From Xanthomonas theicola (GTDB lineage: Bacteria; Pseudomonadota; Gammaproteobacteria; Xanthomonadales; Xanthomonadaceae), in the NCBI RefSeq assembly GCF_014236795.1, contig NZ_CP049017.1, positions 2,582,001 to 2,646,000 of the forward strand: a stretch of 64,000 bases of DNA, read 5' to 3'. Positions 46,262-55,502 of the stretch are shown piece after piece. Each line of letters starts with the position of its first letter. Within the stretch, counting starts at the first letter, position 1. A model generated the notes under the pieces. The model was not told the DNA's origin. It saw nothing but the letters and a program-made list of their open reading frames with translations, and did no database searches. The position numbers and the translations under genes were made by a program.

Positions 46262-46427
46262 ATGCTGCTGGCACGGCTGAGAGCGGGCACGTCGGCCGCC
46301 CCGTCGCCAAGCGTGCGCGTGCCTGTGCGGCAGCGCACGCCAGCACCGCGGCACGCAGCGCCGGCCTGGCCGGATCGGCTCCCTCTGGCGCAGTGCCGCA
46401 GCGGCGCCATCCGGCGCGCAACGAAAA

Positions 46428-46456
46428 AGCCCCGCACATGGCGGGGCTTCTCGTGC
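46428..46456 (-). terminator. Intrinsic terminator beyond the truncated dksA-like copy
   Basis: GCCCCGCC-ATGT-GCGGGGC on the minus strand followed by five T. It lies 30 bp after the stop of the duplicated dksA-like fragment. The intact dksA-like gene at 48613 has no such hairpin, which suggests this was its original terminator. Confidence 0.75.
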
Positions 46457-46482
46457 AAGGCTGCAGTGCCGCGCTTGGCGGA

Positions 46483-46648
46483 TCAGTCGCCCTGCTGCTT
46501 CTGCAGGTGTTCCCAGCGCTCCTGCGCATCGATGGTGCGCTCGGCGGTCAGGCGCGCCTCCAGGCGCTCCAGGCCGATTTCCTCGCCGGTATCCACGTAG
46601 TCGCCGGCGTCCAGGCGCTTGAGCGTGCTGTCGATCTCGCCGACTGCC
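46483..46648 (-). pseudogene. Duplicated 3' end of the dksA-like gene
   Basis: About 160 bp are nearly identical to the last part of the dksA-like gene at 48613-48785 ([31 protein letters not shown]). It has a 9-bp deletion around 46608 (CAGTAGCCG lost, removing YCV-type residues) and a different stop codon context. Identity ends near 46648, where the adjoining frame switches to sequence of the inserted cassette. Confidence 0.85.
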
Positions 46649-46976
46649 GGACCTTCCTAACGCGTACGGGCCCAGGGGACGTCGGGCACAAGGCACGTAT
46701 GCTTTCGTCGACGTGGTGATCGGTGAAGGACAAGGCGCGTTGCGCACGCTGCAGGTCGCCGGAGGGGCGCGCCGCAGAGACGTCGATCACCGCCTGCAGC
46801 AAAGCCGCGGCGTGGGGCCTGTGCTCGTCGGCACCAGCGTGGTCTTGCAGACACCTGTCCGCCAGATCGGCCGTCTCCCACGGGCCCTCGTCGATACTGA
46901 GCTCGAGCAGCACCATCGCACAGAGTTCGTCGCAGCCGGCGGCAGGCCGGCCAAGCCTCGCGACGGTATTTCGCAT
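46649..46976 (-). pseudogene. Hypothetical protein of the TA cassette, truncated at the dksA junction
   Basis: The frame from 46976 gives MRNTVARLGRPAAGCDELCAMVLLELSIDEGPWETADLADRCLQDHAGADEHRPH, then LQAVIDVSAARPSGDLQRAQRALSFTDHHVDESIRALCPTSPG. Composition looks like a genuine helical protein, but no family is recognised. After about 46650 the frame runs antiregister through the dksA duplicate to 46548, so the natural C-terminus is lost. It lies 69 bp downstream of the zeta-like toxin gene. Confidence 0.5.
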
Positions 46977-47045
46977 GCCCGGTCACCCTTGATTGTCGGC
47001 CGCACTCCGCAGGACGCCCAAAGACGGCACCACGCCTTCACGGCA

Positions 47046-47693
47046 TCATCCGAGCGAACGTTCCACCCGGTCAGGCGGGCGGGCGTCCAAGGCGGCCATG
47101 ACGATCGCCTTCGCCCATTGCGGGGTTTGTTCCAGATCCTCGGGCGTCTCTGGGTAGCGGATGCCTTCACGGCCCATGTCCAGCACGAGCAGCGGTTCGA
47201 CGAGGCCCTCGGCGTCCGGCGGTCGGCTGTTGTCGTAGGCGCGCAGCGCTGCCAAATAGGGAATCAGCGCTATCAGGTTTGCCCTGGACGAATCGTAGCG
47301 ACCGCGGATCTTGTCCTCGGCGATATCGTGGCCACCAGCCGCTACGCGGGCGGCGACGCGCTCGATATGCAGTTCCACGCTCTCCAGCCCGCAGAACCAG
47401 ACCGTGACCCCGTGAAGGTCGCAAGCCTCTCGCAGCAATCTTGGAATCGTCTTCGCGCCGAGCGTGGTTTCGAATGCATGGTCGGTTCCATCGGCGATCG
47501 CTTGACGCAGTCGTCGCACCCCTTCCTGCCAGGCCGCGGCGTTCGCCTCATCGAGAGGCCATCCCGCCTCCACCAGCGCCTGGGTAAAGGAGTCGGGATT
47601 GAACCAGTTGGCTCCATCCTCCCGCAGCATCATGCCCAGCAGCGAACTCTTGCCGGCGCCGTTGACCCCCGCCAGCACCAGGATCCGGCCCAT
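47046..47693 (-). CDS. Zeta-toxin-family P-loop kinase
   Basis: A 215-residue protein. A Walker A motif, GVNGAGKSSL, lies at residues 9-18, followed by NWFNPDSFTQALVEAG, AFETTLGAKTIPRLL and VELHIERVAARVAAGGHDIAEDKIRGRYDSSRANL. This is the layout of zeta toxins, which phosphorylate UDP-N-acetylglucosamine or other nucleotide-linked targets; the GGHD.. RYD.. S part resembles the lid and substrate region. It starts 3 bp after the stop of a Phd-like antitoxin gene, which supports a toxin-antitoxin pair. The target molecule is not known. Confidence 0.85.
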   Translation of the reverse strand: MGRILVLAGVNGAGKSSLLGMMLREDGANWFNPDSFTQALVEAGWPLDEANAAAWQEGVRRLRQAIADGTDHAFETTLGAKTIPRLLREACDLHGVTVWFCGLESVELHIERVAARVAAGGHDIAEDKIRGRYDSSRANLIALIPYLAALRAYDNSRPPDAEGLVEPLLVLDMGREGIRYPETPEDLEQTPQWAKAIVMAALDARPPDRVERSLG

Positions 47694-47696
47694 AGG

Positions 47697-48053
47697 CTAG
47701 CGCGAGCTTCCCAAGGCAATCTTCATGCCCTTGCGGGCAGGTCTACCCAGCACTTTGGACAATCCCGCGCCGTCTTTCAGCGAGGACAGGTGCTCATCGA
47801 ACCGCAACTGCAGCGTCCGCAACGACTGCGCGCGCAGGTTCGTTCCGGATGCCGCGTTCGCTTGCGCGACCAGTCGCTGGTACTCGTTCACGTCCACCAC
47901 GACAGCCTCGGGATGACTGTGGTTGGTGATGACGATGGCTCCGCTCACGCGCACCTTGCGCACGAGGCTCGGCCAGCCTTTCATCTTGACGTCCGCAGCG
48001 GGCGTCTTTTCCAGCTCAAGCAAATCCAGGGGAAGTTCCATGTCGCTATCCAT
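47697..48053 (-). CDS. Phd/YefM-type antitoxin paired with the zeta-like toxin
   Basis: A 118-residue protein. The middle part, WPSLVRKVRVSGAIVITNHSHPEAVVVDVNEYQRLVAQ, is a Phd/YefM DNA-binding fold (VRVSGAIVITNHSHPEAVVV as the beta-hairpin). The C-terminal ~50 residues would neutralise the toxin. A longer frame up to 48119 overlaps a strong palindrome, so I prefer the start at 48053. Zeta toxins are usually paired with epsilon antitoxins; a Phd-type partner is less common. Confidence 0.75.
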   Translation of the reverse strand: MDSDMELPLDLLELEKTPAADVKMKGWPSLVRKVRVSGAIVITNHSHPEAVVVDVNEYQRLVAQANAASGTNLRAQSLRTLQLRFDEHLSSLKDGAGLSKVLGRPARKGMKIALGSSR

Positions 48054-48079
48054 CGGGCATCGTCGACCAACACGATACT

Positions 48080-48115
48080 CCAAATTTCCCAATTTGGGAA
48101 AAAATCGAAATTTGG
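48080..48115. promoter_or_regulatory. Palindromic operator of the toxin-antitoxin operon
   Basis: Perfect 9-base inverted repeat CCAAATTTC (48080-48088) and GAAATTTGG (48107-48115). Nested within lies TTTCCC-AATTT-GGGAAA (48085-48101). It is AT-rich and sits 27-62 bp before the antitoxin start, where Phd-type antitoxins bind to repress their own operon. Confidence 0.75.
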
Positions 48116-48119
48116 CCAT

Positions 48120-48612
48120 CCAACCTGGATGGGGGCGCGCTAACGCAAGCCCGATGCCCGGCTGGACCGGCTAGGGATGTAAACCCGGTACCTTGTGCAG
48201 TGGGGTGCGTGAGATGGGCGGCTGGTAGCCGGGGAAGGCGTCGGTGGGCTGCTGGGAATTGGCGTAAGACCCGCGCCTAGGCTCTATTCGCGCGGACTTG
48301 CCTACACCAGCCGCTCGGCTTTGCGGTTGGTTCTCGTGGGGGAGATGACTCGGTGCGAAGGCTTGAAGGAACAAACCAGCGCCCTCGAAGGGCCTGCCGC
48401 ACTTGGCGTCGCGGATCCGGTTTGCGTTCAACTCGTCGATTGCCACGTCTCGGACCTCGAACATCCTCAACGGCGTTCGAAGCCGACATCACCCCAAAAA
48501 ACACCCTCCGAAGCGAGGGATTTCTCGATCAGGCGTGGACCTGGTGAGACTACAACTTACTGATTCCATGGAATTCACATCCTCATGAACCCATGTTATT
48601 TCGCATGAAACC
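48120..48612. other. Gap with no supported gene between the TA operator and the dksA-like gene
   Basis: Short frames exist on both strands (for example 48171-48470 minus) but none shows family features, a ribosome site or steady codon use. Part of it (48500-48612) is clearly more AT-rich than the surroundings. It may be further debris of the inserted cassette. Confidence 0.4.
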
Positions 48613-49683
48613 TTAATCGCCCTGCTGCTTCTGCAGGTGTTCCCAGCGCTCCTGCGCATCGATGGTGCGCTCGGCGGTCAGGCGCGCCTCCAGGCGCTCC
48701 AGGCCGATTTCCTCGCCGGTATCCACGCAGTAGCCGTAGTCGCCGGCGTCCAGGCGCTTGAGCGTGCTGTCGATCTTGCCGATCAGCTTGCGGTAGCGGT
48801 CGCGGGTGCGCAACTCCAACGAGTTCTCGGTCTCGCGGGTGGCGCGCTCGGCCTCGTCGCCGATGTCGCGGACTTCGTCGCGCAGGTTCTCGATGGTCTG
48901 CTTGGACTCCTCGACCAGGTCGGCACGCCAGTTGAGCAGGCGCTGGCGGAAGTACTCCTGCTGCAGCGTGCTCATGTACTCCTCGTCGGACGCCGGCTTG
49001 TAGCCCTTGGGCAGGATCGGGCGGCCGGTGGCCTCGTCGGTCTTGTACTCGACCACCTTGTACTTGGCCGGCTTGGCCGGCGCATTGGACTTGGCGGTCA
49101 CCGCGACGACGACCTTGCCGGTGGGCTTGGCGACCGGCGGCTTGGGGGTGGATTCGGATTTGGTGGGGGTTTTCGCGGAGGATTTCGAAACGGACACGGG
49201 ATTCTTATGTGGCGGGGCCAAGGGCGCGGCGGGCGTGGCGGCGACCGGCTTGGAAACCGGTGCAGCGGCGGGCGTGGCGGCCTTGGCCGGGACAGACTCG
49301 GCCGGCGCCGGCTTGACAGCCGGCTTCGGTACGGATTTGGACACCGCCGGGGCGACCGGGGCGGTGGCCGATTTTTGCTTGCTTGCCGGCGCGGCCTGCT
49401 TCGCGACGGGCGTGGCGCTGGGCTTGGCGGCGGCTTTCGCTGGCTTGGCGGCCGGCTTGGCCGCGGCCTTCCTGGCGGGCGCGGCGGCGGCCGGCTTGGG
49501 CGCCGGCTTGCTCGCCGCCGCCTTGGCCGGGGCCTTCTTCACTGGCGCGGGCTTGGCCACCGGCTTGGCCGCCGGCTTCTTCGGCGGCTTGGCAGCAGCG
49601 GACGCCGTCGCTTTCTTGGCAACGGGCTGGACGGGCTTCTTGGCGGCCTTGACGGCCTTCTTTGCAGGTTTTTTAGCAGCCAC
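48613..49683 (-). CDS. DksA/TraR-like protein with a long Lys/Ala/Pro-rich N-terminus
   Basis: A 356-residue protein. The first ~225 residues are AAKPAxKP-type repeats, like a histone H1 tail. The C-terminal ~120 residues are DksA-like: [87 protein letters not shown]. Only one Cys of the usual four zinc ligands remains (YGYCVDTG), as in cysteine-poor DksA2-type proteins. Its last ~165 bp are duplicated at 46483. It probably binds RNA polymerase through the secondary channel, with a DNA-binding tail. Confidence 0.88.
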   Translation of the reverse strand: MAAKKPAKKAVKAAKKPVQPVAKKATASAAAKPPKKPAAKPVAKPAPVKKAPAKAAASKPAPKPAAAAPARKAAAKPAAKPAKAAAKPSATPVAKQAAPASKQKSATAPVAPAVSKSVPKPAVKPAPAESVPAKAATPAAAPVSKPVAATPAAPLAPPHKNPVSVSKSSAKTPTKSESTPKPPVAKPTGKVVVAVTAKSNAPAKPAKYKVVEYKTDEATGRPILPKGYKPASDEEYMSTLQQEYFRQRLLNWRADLVEESKQTIENLRDEVRDIGDEAERATRETENSLELRTRDRYRKLIGKIDSTLKRLDAGDYGYCVDTGEEIGLERLEARLTAERTIDAQERWEHLQKQQGD

Positions 49684-49816
49684 GAATCGCTCTTCCTTGG
49701 TTTCCCCGGGGCCCGGGAAAGCGGGCCTTTATAGCCTACCCTACCCCGAGCGGCAACCACGCCGCGTACACGCCGGTGAACGGCGGCCGGCGGCGCAACT
49801 GGCATATCATGGCCGG

Positions 49817-50071
49817 GTGATCGCCCGCGCTCTCATCGCCTTGCTGCGTCTGTACCAGCGCTTCATCAGCCCCCTGCTGGGCCCGCGCTGCCGTTTCGTG
49901 CCCAGTTGCTCGGCCTACGCGGTCACCGCCATCGCCCGCTACGGCGCGCTGCGCGGGGGCTGGATGGCCGCCCGCCGCGTCGGCCGTTGCCACCCCTTCC
50001 ATCCCGGCGGGTTCGACCCGGTGCCCGATCCCGCGGCGGCGCCGGCCTGCCGCTGTCCAGGAAAACACTGA
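49817..50071 (+). CDS. yidD: Membrane protein insertion efficiency factor YidD
   Basis: An 84-residue protein starting at GTG (49817): [69 protein letters not shown]. This is the full YidD pattern, including [11 protein letters not shown] and RCHPFHPGG. YidD helps YidC insert membrane proteins. Usually it neighbours rpmH-rnpA-yidC; here it is a stand-alone copy directly upstream of the dihydroorotase gene, whose start follows its stop immediately. Confidence 0.94.
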   Translation: MIARALIALLRLYQRFISPLLGPRCRFVPSCSAYAVTAIARYGALRGGWMAARRVGRCHPFHPGGFDPVPDPAAAPACRCPGKH

Positions 50072-51409
50072 ATGCCCTCCCCTTCCACGCTCATCGTCAA
50101 CGCCCGCCTGGTCAACGAAGGTCGCGAAACCGAGGGCGACCTGCGCATCGCCGACGGCCGCATCGCCGCAATCGCGCCGCAACTGGCCGCCCGCGACGGC
50201 GACACCGTGGTCGACGCCGCCGGACGCTGGCTGCTGCCCGGCATGATCGACGACCAGGTGCACTTCCGCGAACCCGGCCTGACCCACAAGGGCGACATCG
50301 CCAGCGAGTCGGCGGCGGCGGTGGCCGGCGGCCTGACCAGCTTCATGGACATGCCCAACACCAACCCGCCGACCCTGGACGCGGCTGCGCTGCAGGCCAA
50401 GTACGATGCCGCCGGCGGCCGCGCCTGGGGCAACTACGGCTTCTACCTGGGCGCCAGCAACGACAACCTGGCTGCGATCCAGGCCCTGGACCCGAAGAGC
50501 GCACCCGGCATCAAGGTATTCATGGGCGCGTCCACCGGCAACATGCTGGTCGACGACCCGCACACCCTGGATGCGATCTTCCGCGACGCACCGACCCCGA
50601 TCATCACCCACTGCGAAGACACCCCGACCATCGACGCGACCCTGGCCGCGTTCAAGGAAAAGTACGGCGAGGCGCTGACCCCCGACATGCACCCGGACAT
50701 CCGCTCGCGCCAGGCCTGCCTGAAATCCTCGCAGCTGGCGGTGTCGCTGGCGCGCAAGCACGGCACCCGCCTGCACGTGCTGCACATCTCCACCGCCGAC
50801 GAGCTGGCGCTGTTCGCGCCCGGCCCGATCCAGGGCAAGCGCATCACCGCCGAGACCTGCATCCATTTCCTGCGCTTCGACCGCGCCGACTACGCGGCGC
50901 TGGGCAACCTGATCAAGTGCAACCCGGCGATCAAGGACGCCAGCGACCGCGAGGCGCTGATCCGTGCGTTGGCCGAGGACGTGATCGACGTGCTCGCCAC
51001 CGACCATGCGCCACACACCTGGGAAGAGAAGAGCAAGCCGTACGCGCAGGCGCCGTCGGGCCTGCCGCTGGTGCAGTTCGCGCTGGTCGCGGCGCTGGAG
51101 CTGGTCCACGAGGGCCGGCTCGGCGTGGCCCAGGTGGTGCACAAGTTCGCGCATGCGCCGGCACGGCTGTTCGACGTGCAGCAGCGCGGCTTCCTGCGCC
51201 AGGGCTACCACGCCGACCTGGTGCTGATCGACGACACCGCCTTCACCGTGCGCCGCGAGGACGTGCTGTCCAAGGGCGGCTGGTCGCCGTTCGAGGGCCG
51301 CCGCTTCCGCTCCAGGATCGCGGCGACCTGGGTCAACGGCGTGCTGGCCTGGGACGGCACCCGCCTGGTCGGCAGCCCAAACGGGCAGCGCCTGGCGTTC
51401 GACCGCTGA
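50072..51409 (+). CDS. pyrC: Dihydroorotase (class I type)
   Basis: A 445-residue amidohydrolase that closes carbamoyl-aspartate to dihydroorotate in pyrimidine synthesis. It has PGMIDDQVHFREPGLTHKGDI (HxH-type metal site, here QVHFRE), FMDMPNTNPPT, ITHCEDTPT, LHVLHISTADE and the DVLATDHAPHTWEEK Asp site. The Lys expected to be carbamylated lies in the GIKVFMGASTGNM stretch. It overlaps the next gene by one base (TGATG). Confidence 0.92.
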   Translation: MPSPSTLIVNARLVNEGRETEGDLRIADGRIAAIAPQLAARDGDTVVDAAGRWLLPGMIDDQVHFREPGLTHKGDIASESAAAVAGGLTSFMDMPNTNPPTLDAAALQAKYDAAGGRAWGNYGFYLGASNDNLAAIQALDPKSAPGIKVFMGASTGNMLVDDPHTLDAIFRDAPTPIITHCEDTPTIDATLAAFKEKYGEALTPDMHPDIRSRQACLKSSQLAVSLARKHGTRLHVLHISTADELALFAPGPIQGKRITAETCIHFLRFDRADYAALGNLIKCNPAIKDASDREALIRALAEDVIDVLATDHAPHTWEEKSKPYAQAPSGLPLVQFALVAALELVHEGRLGVAQVVHKFAHAPARLFDVQQRGFLRQGYHADLVLIDDTAFTVRREDVLSKGGWSPFEGRRFRSRIAATWVNGVLAWDGTRLVGSPNGQRLAFDR

Positions 51410-52269
51410 TGCGGCGCGCGCTGCTGGCGGGCGCCGCACTGGCGCTGGGCCTGCTGGCGTCGGCAGCCGCCGTGCCGGCGCTGCACGCGCAGTCCGCGCC
51501 CAGCGCTGGCGCCGACACCCGCAGCGTCTTCCCGCGCAGCGCCTCGCAGGGCGCGCTGGTGATCGGCAAGGTGCCGCCCGGCAGCCGCGTGCAATACGCC
51601 GGACGCAGCCTGCGGGTCAGCGGCTACGGCAGCGTGGTGTTCGGCATCGGCCGCGACGCGCGCGGCCCGCTGCGGCTGCTGGTGCAGCGCGCCGACGGCG
51701 GCAGCGAGACCGTCGACATCGCGGTGGCGCCGCGCGCCTGGCCGCTGGAACGCATCGATGGCGTGCCGCCGAAGACGGTCAATCCGCCGCCGGCGATCGC
51801 CGCGCGGATCAAGCGCGAACAGGCGCAGGTCGTCGCCGCGCGCGACCGCGACGACGACCGTACCGATTTCGCCGCCCCCTTCGTCTGGCCGGTGCAAGGC
51901 CGCATCAGCGGCCGCTTCGGCAATGCGCGCGTGTACAACGGGCAACCCGGCGCCGGCCACTCCGGCATGGACATCGCCGTGCCCACCGGCACCCCGGTCA
52001 AGGCGCCGGCCGCCGGCGTGGTCACCTTCGCCGCGCCGGACCTGTACCTGACCGGCGGCACCGTGCTGCTCGACCACGGCTATGGGGTCAGCTCCAACTT
52101 CCTGCACCTGTCGCGGATCGACGTGAAGGTCGGCGACCACCTCGTCCAGGGTCAGGTGCTCGGCGCGGTCGGCGCCACCGGGCGCGCCACCGGGCCGCAT
52201 CTGCACTGGGGAATGAACTGGTTCGATGTCCGCATCGATCCGCTGCTGGTGCTGGAGCGCACGCAGTAA
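51409..52269 (+). CDS. Exported M23-family metallopeptidase
   Basis: A 286-residue protein with a signal peptide (about 1-28). An Ig-like N-terminal part is followed by the LytM/M23 peptidase domain (about 165-280): HSGMDIAVPTGTPVKAPAAGVV gives the first zinc ligands (H..D), NFLHLS a His, and GPHLHWGMNW the HxH ligand. All catalytic residues are present, so it is likely an active cell-wall endopeptidase in the periplasm. It overlaps the dihydroorotase stop. Confidence 0.93.
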   Translation: MRRALLAGAALALGLLASAAAVPALHAQSAPSAGADTRSVFPRSASQGALVIGKVPPGSRVQYAGRSLRVSGYGSVVFGIGRDARGPLRLLVQRADGGSETVDIAVAPRAWPLERIDGVPPKTVNPPPAIAARIKREQAQVVAARDRDDDRTDFAAPFVWPVQGRISGRFGNARVYNGQPGAGHSGMDIAVPTGTPVKAPAAGVVTFAAPDLYLTGGTVLLDHGYGVSSNFLHLSRIDVKVGDHLVQGQVLGAVGATGRATGPHLHWGMNWFDVRIDPLLVLERTQ

Positions 52270-52672
52270 GGCGTGCCGCCTTCGCCATGGCCGGCGCTGC
52301 GCAGACGCCGGCGAAAGCGCCTATGGCGCCACGCGTCCGACGCCTGCGGGAACGGTTTCGACCGCGACGAGGCCGCAGGGACATGCGCCCCCCCCCCCCC
52401 CCCCCCCCCCCCACGTTGCGTCGCAGACCAAAACGCAAGCCGATGCGGCGGACATGTCCAATCCGGCGGCGGCGCATCAGGCGTCCGTGCGCGTGCTGCT
52501 TTGCGGTATAAACAGGGGGCGACAGGCGCGTGCGCCGCCTGCCGCGCCGCCCCTGCCCGCGCCACGCAGGCGGCCGCGCCAGGAAAAGGCCGCGCACACC
52601 GCGCGCGCAGCAACCGCGGCCGCCCGGGGCGCGGCGTTCGTTCTCCCTCCCCCCGCCTAGGAGATGTGCGCA
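52270..52672. other. 403-bp gap containing a poly-C tract
   Basis: No gene is supported; long frames here are compositional. The notable part is the C25 run. The final 60 bp hold the ribosome site (AGGAGATGTGCGCA-ATG) and presumably the promoter of the ethanolamine permease. Confidence 0.6.
52388..52412 (+). repeat. 25-base C homopolymer
   Basis: Twenty-five consecutive C, far longer than expected even in GC-rich DNA. It lies about 260 bp before the ethanolamine permease gene. Such tracts slip in replication and also in sequencing. Confidence 0.95.
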
Positions 52673-53956
52673 ATGAGGATCGACACGCTCAAGCCCAGCC
52701 TCGGCACCCTGCACCTGTGGGGCATCGCCGTGGGCCTGGTGATTTCCGGCGAATACTTCGGCTGGAGCTATGGCTGGGGCGCCGCCGGCACGCTCGGCTT
52801 CCTGGTCACCACCGTGCTGGTGGCGGTGATGTACACCTGCTTCATCTTCAGCTTCACCGAACTGACCACCGCCATCCCCAACGCCGGCGGCCCGTTCGCC
52901 TACAGCCTGCGCGCATTCGGCACCGCCGGCGGGATGATCGCCGGCATCGCCACGCTGATCGAGTTCCTGTTCGCGCCGCCGGCGATCGCGATGGCGATCG
53001 GCGCCTACCTCAACGTGCAGTTCCCGGCGCTGGACCCGCGGTTGGCCGCGGTCGGCGCCTATGCCATCTTCATGACCTTGAACATTCTCGGCGTCGGCAT
53101 CGCCGCCACCTTCGAGCTGATCGTCACCGTGCTGGCGGTGCTCGAGCTGCTGGTGTTCATGGGCGTGGTCGGGCCGGGCTTCAGCGTGGCCAACTTCGTG
53201 CGCGGCGGCTGGGCCGGGTCGGACACGTTCAGCCTGGCGGCGATCGGCGGCATCGTCGCCGCGATCCCGTTCGCGATCTGGTTCTTCCTGGCCATCGAGG
53301 GCGCGGCGATGGCCGCCGAGGAGGCCAAGAACCCCAGGCGCACCATCCCGCGCGCCTACATCGCCGGCATCCTGACCCTGGCGACGCTGGCGTTCGGGGT
53401 GATGATCCTGGCCGGCGGCGTCGGCGACTGGCGCACCCTGTCCAACATCAACGATCCGCTGCCGCAGGCGATGAAGGCAGTGGTCGGCAACGACTCGACC
53501 TGGCTGCACATGCTGGTGTGGATCGGCCTGTTCGGCCTGGTGGCCAGCTTCCACGGCATCATCCTCGGCTACTCGCGGCAGTTCTTCGCGCTGGCGCGCG
53601 CCGGCTTCCTGCCGCACGGCCTGGCCAGGCTGTCGCGCTTGCGCACCCCGCACCGGGCGATCCTGGCCGGCGGCGTGGTCGGGGTGGCGGCGATCTACAG
53701 CGACGGGCTGGTGCAGGTGCAGGGCATGTCGCTGACCGCGGCGATGATCACCATGTCGGTGTTCGGCGCGATCGTCATGTACATCATGAGCATGCTCAGC
53801 CTGTTCAAGCTGCGCCGCGCCGAGCCGCAACTGCCGCGCAGCCACCGCGCGCCGGGTTATCCGCTGGTGCCGGCGCTGGCGCTGCTGCTGGCGCTGCTGT
53901 GCCTGGCGGCGATGGTGTGGTTCAACGCGCTGCTGCGCTGCTGTTCCTGGGCCTGA
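52673..53956 (+). CDS. eat: Ethanolamine permease (APC family), C-terminus frameshifted
   Basis: A 427-residue membrane transporter of the amino-acid/polyamine superfamily with ~11-12 hydrophobic segments. It opens TLKPSLGTLHLWGIAVGLVISGEYFGWSYGWGAAG, and VASFHGIILGYSRQFFALARAG is typical of ethanolamine permeases. The downstream eutBC genes support ethanolamine as substrate. Near 53940 the frame changes: the present end is WFNALLRCCSWA, but LFLGLMLLGAGCCVLSLRGNGG continues in another frame to 54039, so the last transmembrane helix is lost as written. It could be a true mutation or a base error. Confidence 0.88.
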   Translation: MRIDTLKPSLGTLHLWGIAVGLVISGEYFGWSYGWGAAGTLGFLVTTVLVAVMYTCFIFSFTELTTAIPNAGGPFAYSLRAFGTAGGMIAGIATLIEFLFAPPAIAMAIGAYLNVQFPALDPRLAAVGAYAIFMTLNILGVGIAATFELIVTVLAVLELLVFMGVVGPGFSVANFVRGGWAGSDTFSLAAIGGIVAAIPFAIWFFLAIEGAAMAAEEAKNPRRTIPRAYIAGILTLATLAFGVMILAGGVGDWRTLSNINDPLPQAMKAVVGNDSTWLHMLVWIGLFGLVASFHGIILGYSRQFFALARAGFLPHGLARLSRLRTPHRAILAGGVVGVAAIYSDGLVQVQGMSLTAAMITMSVFGAIVMYIMSMLSLFKLRRAEPQLPRSHRAPGYPLVPALALLLALLCLAAMVWFNALLRCCSWA

Positions 53957-54094
53957 TGCTGCTCGGCGCGGGCTGCTGCGTACTCAGCCTGCGCGGCAAC
54001 GGCGGCATTGTCGCCGCCGAAGCCAGCGGTCAGGCATGATCGACGACACGGCGCCGGCGCCGGCGCCGCGCGGGCGCCGGCGGGAGGACCCGGC

Positions 54095-55489
54095 ATGAGC
54101 GGTTTCGCACACAGCGTCGGCGGCCAGACCTGGCGCTTCGACGACCTCAAGGACCTGCTGGCCAAGGCCACGCCGGCGCGCTCGGGCGACCGTCTGGCCG
54201 GGCTGGCCGCGGCCAGCGGGCCGCAGCGGATCGCGGCGCAGATGGCGCTGGCCGACCTGCCGCTGCGGCACTTCCTCGACGAAGCGGTGATTCTCTACGA
54301 GGACGACGAGGTGACGCGGCTGATCGTGGACAGCCACGACGCCACCGCGTTCGCGCCGGTGGCGCACCTGACCGTCGGCGGCTTGCGCGATTGGCTGCTC
54401 GGCGAGGATGCCGACGCGGCGGCGCTGGCCGCCCTGGCGCCGGGGCTGACCCCGGAAATGGCGGCGGCGGTGTCCAAGCTGATGCGCATCCAGGACCTGG
54501 TGCTGGTGGCGCAGAAGATCCGCGTGGTCACCGCGTTCCGCAACACGCTGGGGCTGCGCGGGCGGCTGTCCACCCGCCTGCAGCCCAACCATCCCAGCGA
54601 CGACCTGGCCGGCATCGCCGCCAGCGTGCTCGACGGGCTGCTGTACGCCAATGGCGATGCGGTGATCGGGATCAACCCGGCCAGCGACAACACCCAGATC
54701 CTCTGCGAATTACTGAAGATGCTCGACGCGGTGATCGCCGGCTACCAGATCCCGACCCAGGCCTGCGTGCTGACCCACGTCACCACCTCGATCGAGGCGA
54801 TCGAACGCGGCATGCCGCTGGACCTGGTGTTCCAATCCATCGCCGGTACGCAGAAGGCCAACGCCAGCTTCGGCATCGACCTGGCGCTGCTGCAGGAAGG
54901 CTACGAGGCCGGGCTGAGCCTCAAGCGCGGCAACGTCGGCGACAACGTGATGTACTTCGAGACCGGCCAGGGCAGCGCGCTGTCGGCCGACGCGCACCAC
55001 GGCGTGGACCAGCAGACCTGCGAGGTGCGCGCCTACGCGGTGGCGCGCCGCTTCAGACCGCTGCTGGTCAACACCGTGGTCGGCTTCATCGGCCCCGAAT
55101 ACCTGTACGACGGCAAGCAGATCATCCGCGCCGGGCTGGAAGACCACTTCTGCGGCAAGCTGCTCGGCGTGCCGATGGGCTGCGACATCTGCTACACCAA
55201 CCACGCCGAGGCCGACCAGGACGACATGGACGTGCTGCTGACCCTGCTCGGCACCGCCGGGGTCAACTTCATCATGGGCATCCCCGACTCCGACGACGTG
55301 ATGCTCAACTACCAGAGCACCTCGTTCCATGACGCGCTGTACGCGCGCCAGGCGCTGGGCCTGCGCCCAGCGCCGGAGTTCGAGCAGTGGCTGGAGCGGC
55401 TGGACATCCTGCACCTGGACAACGGCCGTTTCCGCCTCGGCCACGCGCCGCCGGCCGCGTTCGCGCGCGCGCTGGCGCAACTGCGCTGA
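54095..55489 (+). CDS. eutB: Ethanolamine ammonia-lyase large subunit
   Basis: A 464-residue subunit of the adenosylcobalamin-dependent enzyme that splits ethanolamine to acetaldehyde and ammonia. Family parts are [101 protein letters not shown] and [17 protein letters not shown]. The ribosome site GGGAGGA is strong. It is followed by eutC. No B12 riboswitch or eutR-type regulator is seen nearby. Confidence 0.96.
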   Translation: MSGFAHSVGGQTWRFDDLKDLLAKATPARSGDRLAGLAAASGPQRIAAQMALADLPLRHFLDEAVILYEDDEVTRLIVDSHDATAFAPVAHLTVGGLRDWLLGEDADAAALAALAPGLTPEMAAAVSKLMRIQDLVLVAQKIRVVTAFRNTLGLRGRLSTRLQPNHPSDDLAGIAASVLDGLLYANGDAVIGINPASDNTQILCELLKMLDAVIAGYQIPTQACVLTHVTTSIEAIERGMPLDLVFQSIAGTQKANASFGIDLALLQEGYEAGLSLKRGNVGDNVMYFETGQGSALSADAHHGVDQQTCEVRAYAVARRFRPLLVNTVVGFIGPEYLYDGKQIIRAGLEDHFCGKLLGVPMGCDICYTNHAEADQDDMDVLLTLLGTAGVNFIMGIPDSDDVMLNYQSTSFHDALYARQALGLRPAPEFEQWLERLDILHLDNGRFRLGHAPPAAFARALAQLR

Positions 55490-55502
55490 GCGGGCCGCGC
55501 CC

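Noticed and set aside
48171..48504. Two small minus-strand frames before the TA cassette
   Set aside because: Neither has a ribosome site, and the translations (for example KPDPRRQVRQALRGRW) look compositional.
54040..54094. B12 riboswitch before eutB
   Set aside because: Only 55 bp separate the permease end from eutB and none of the conserved cobalamin-riboswitch boxes is visible.
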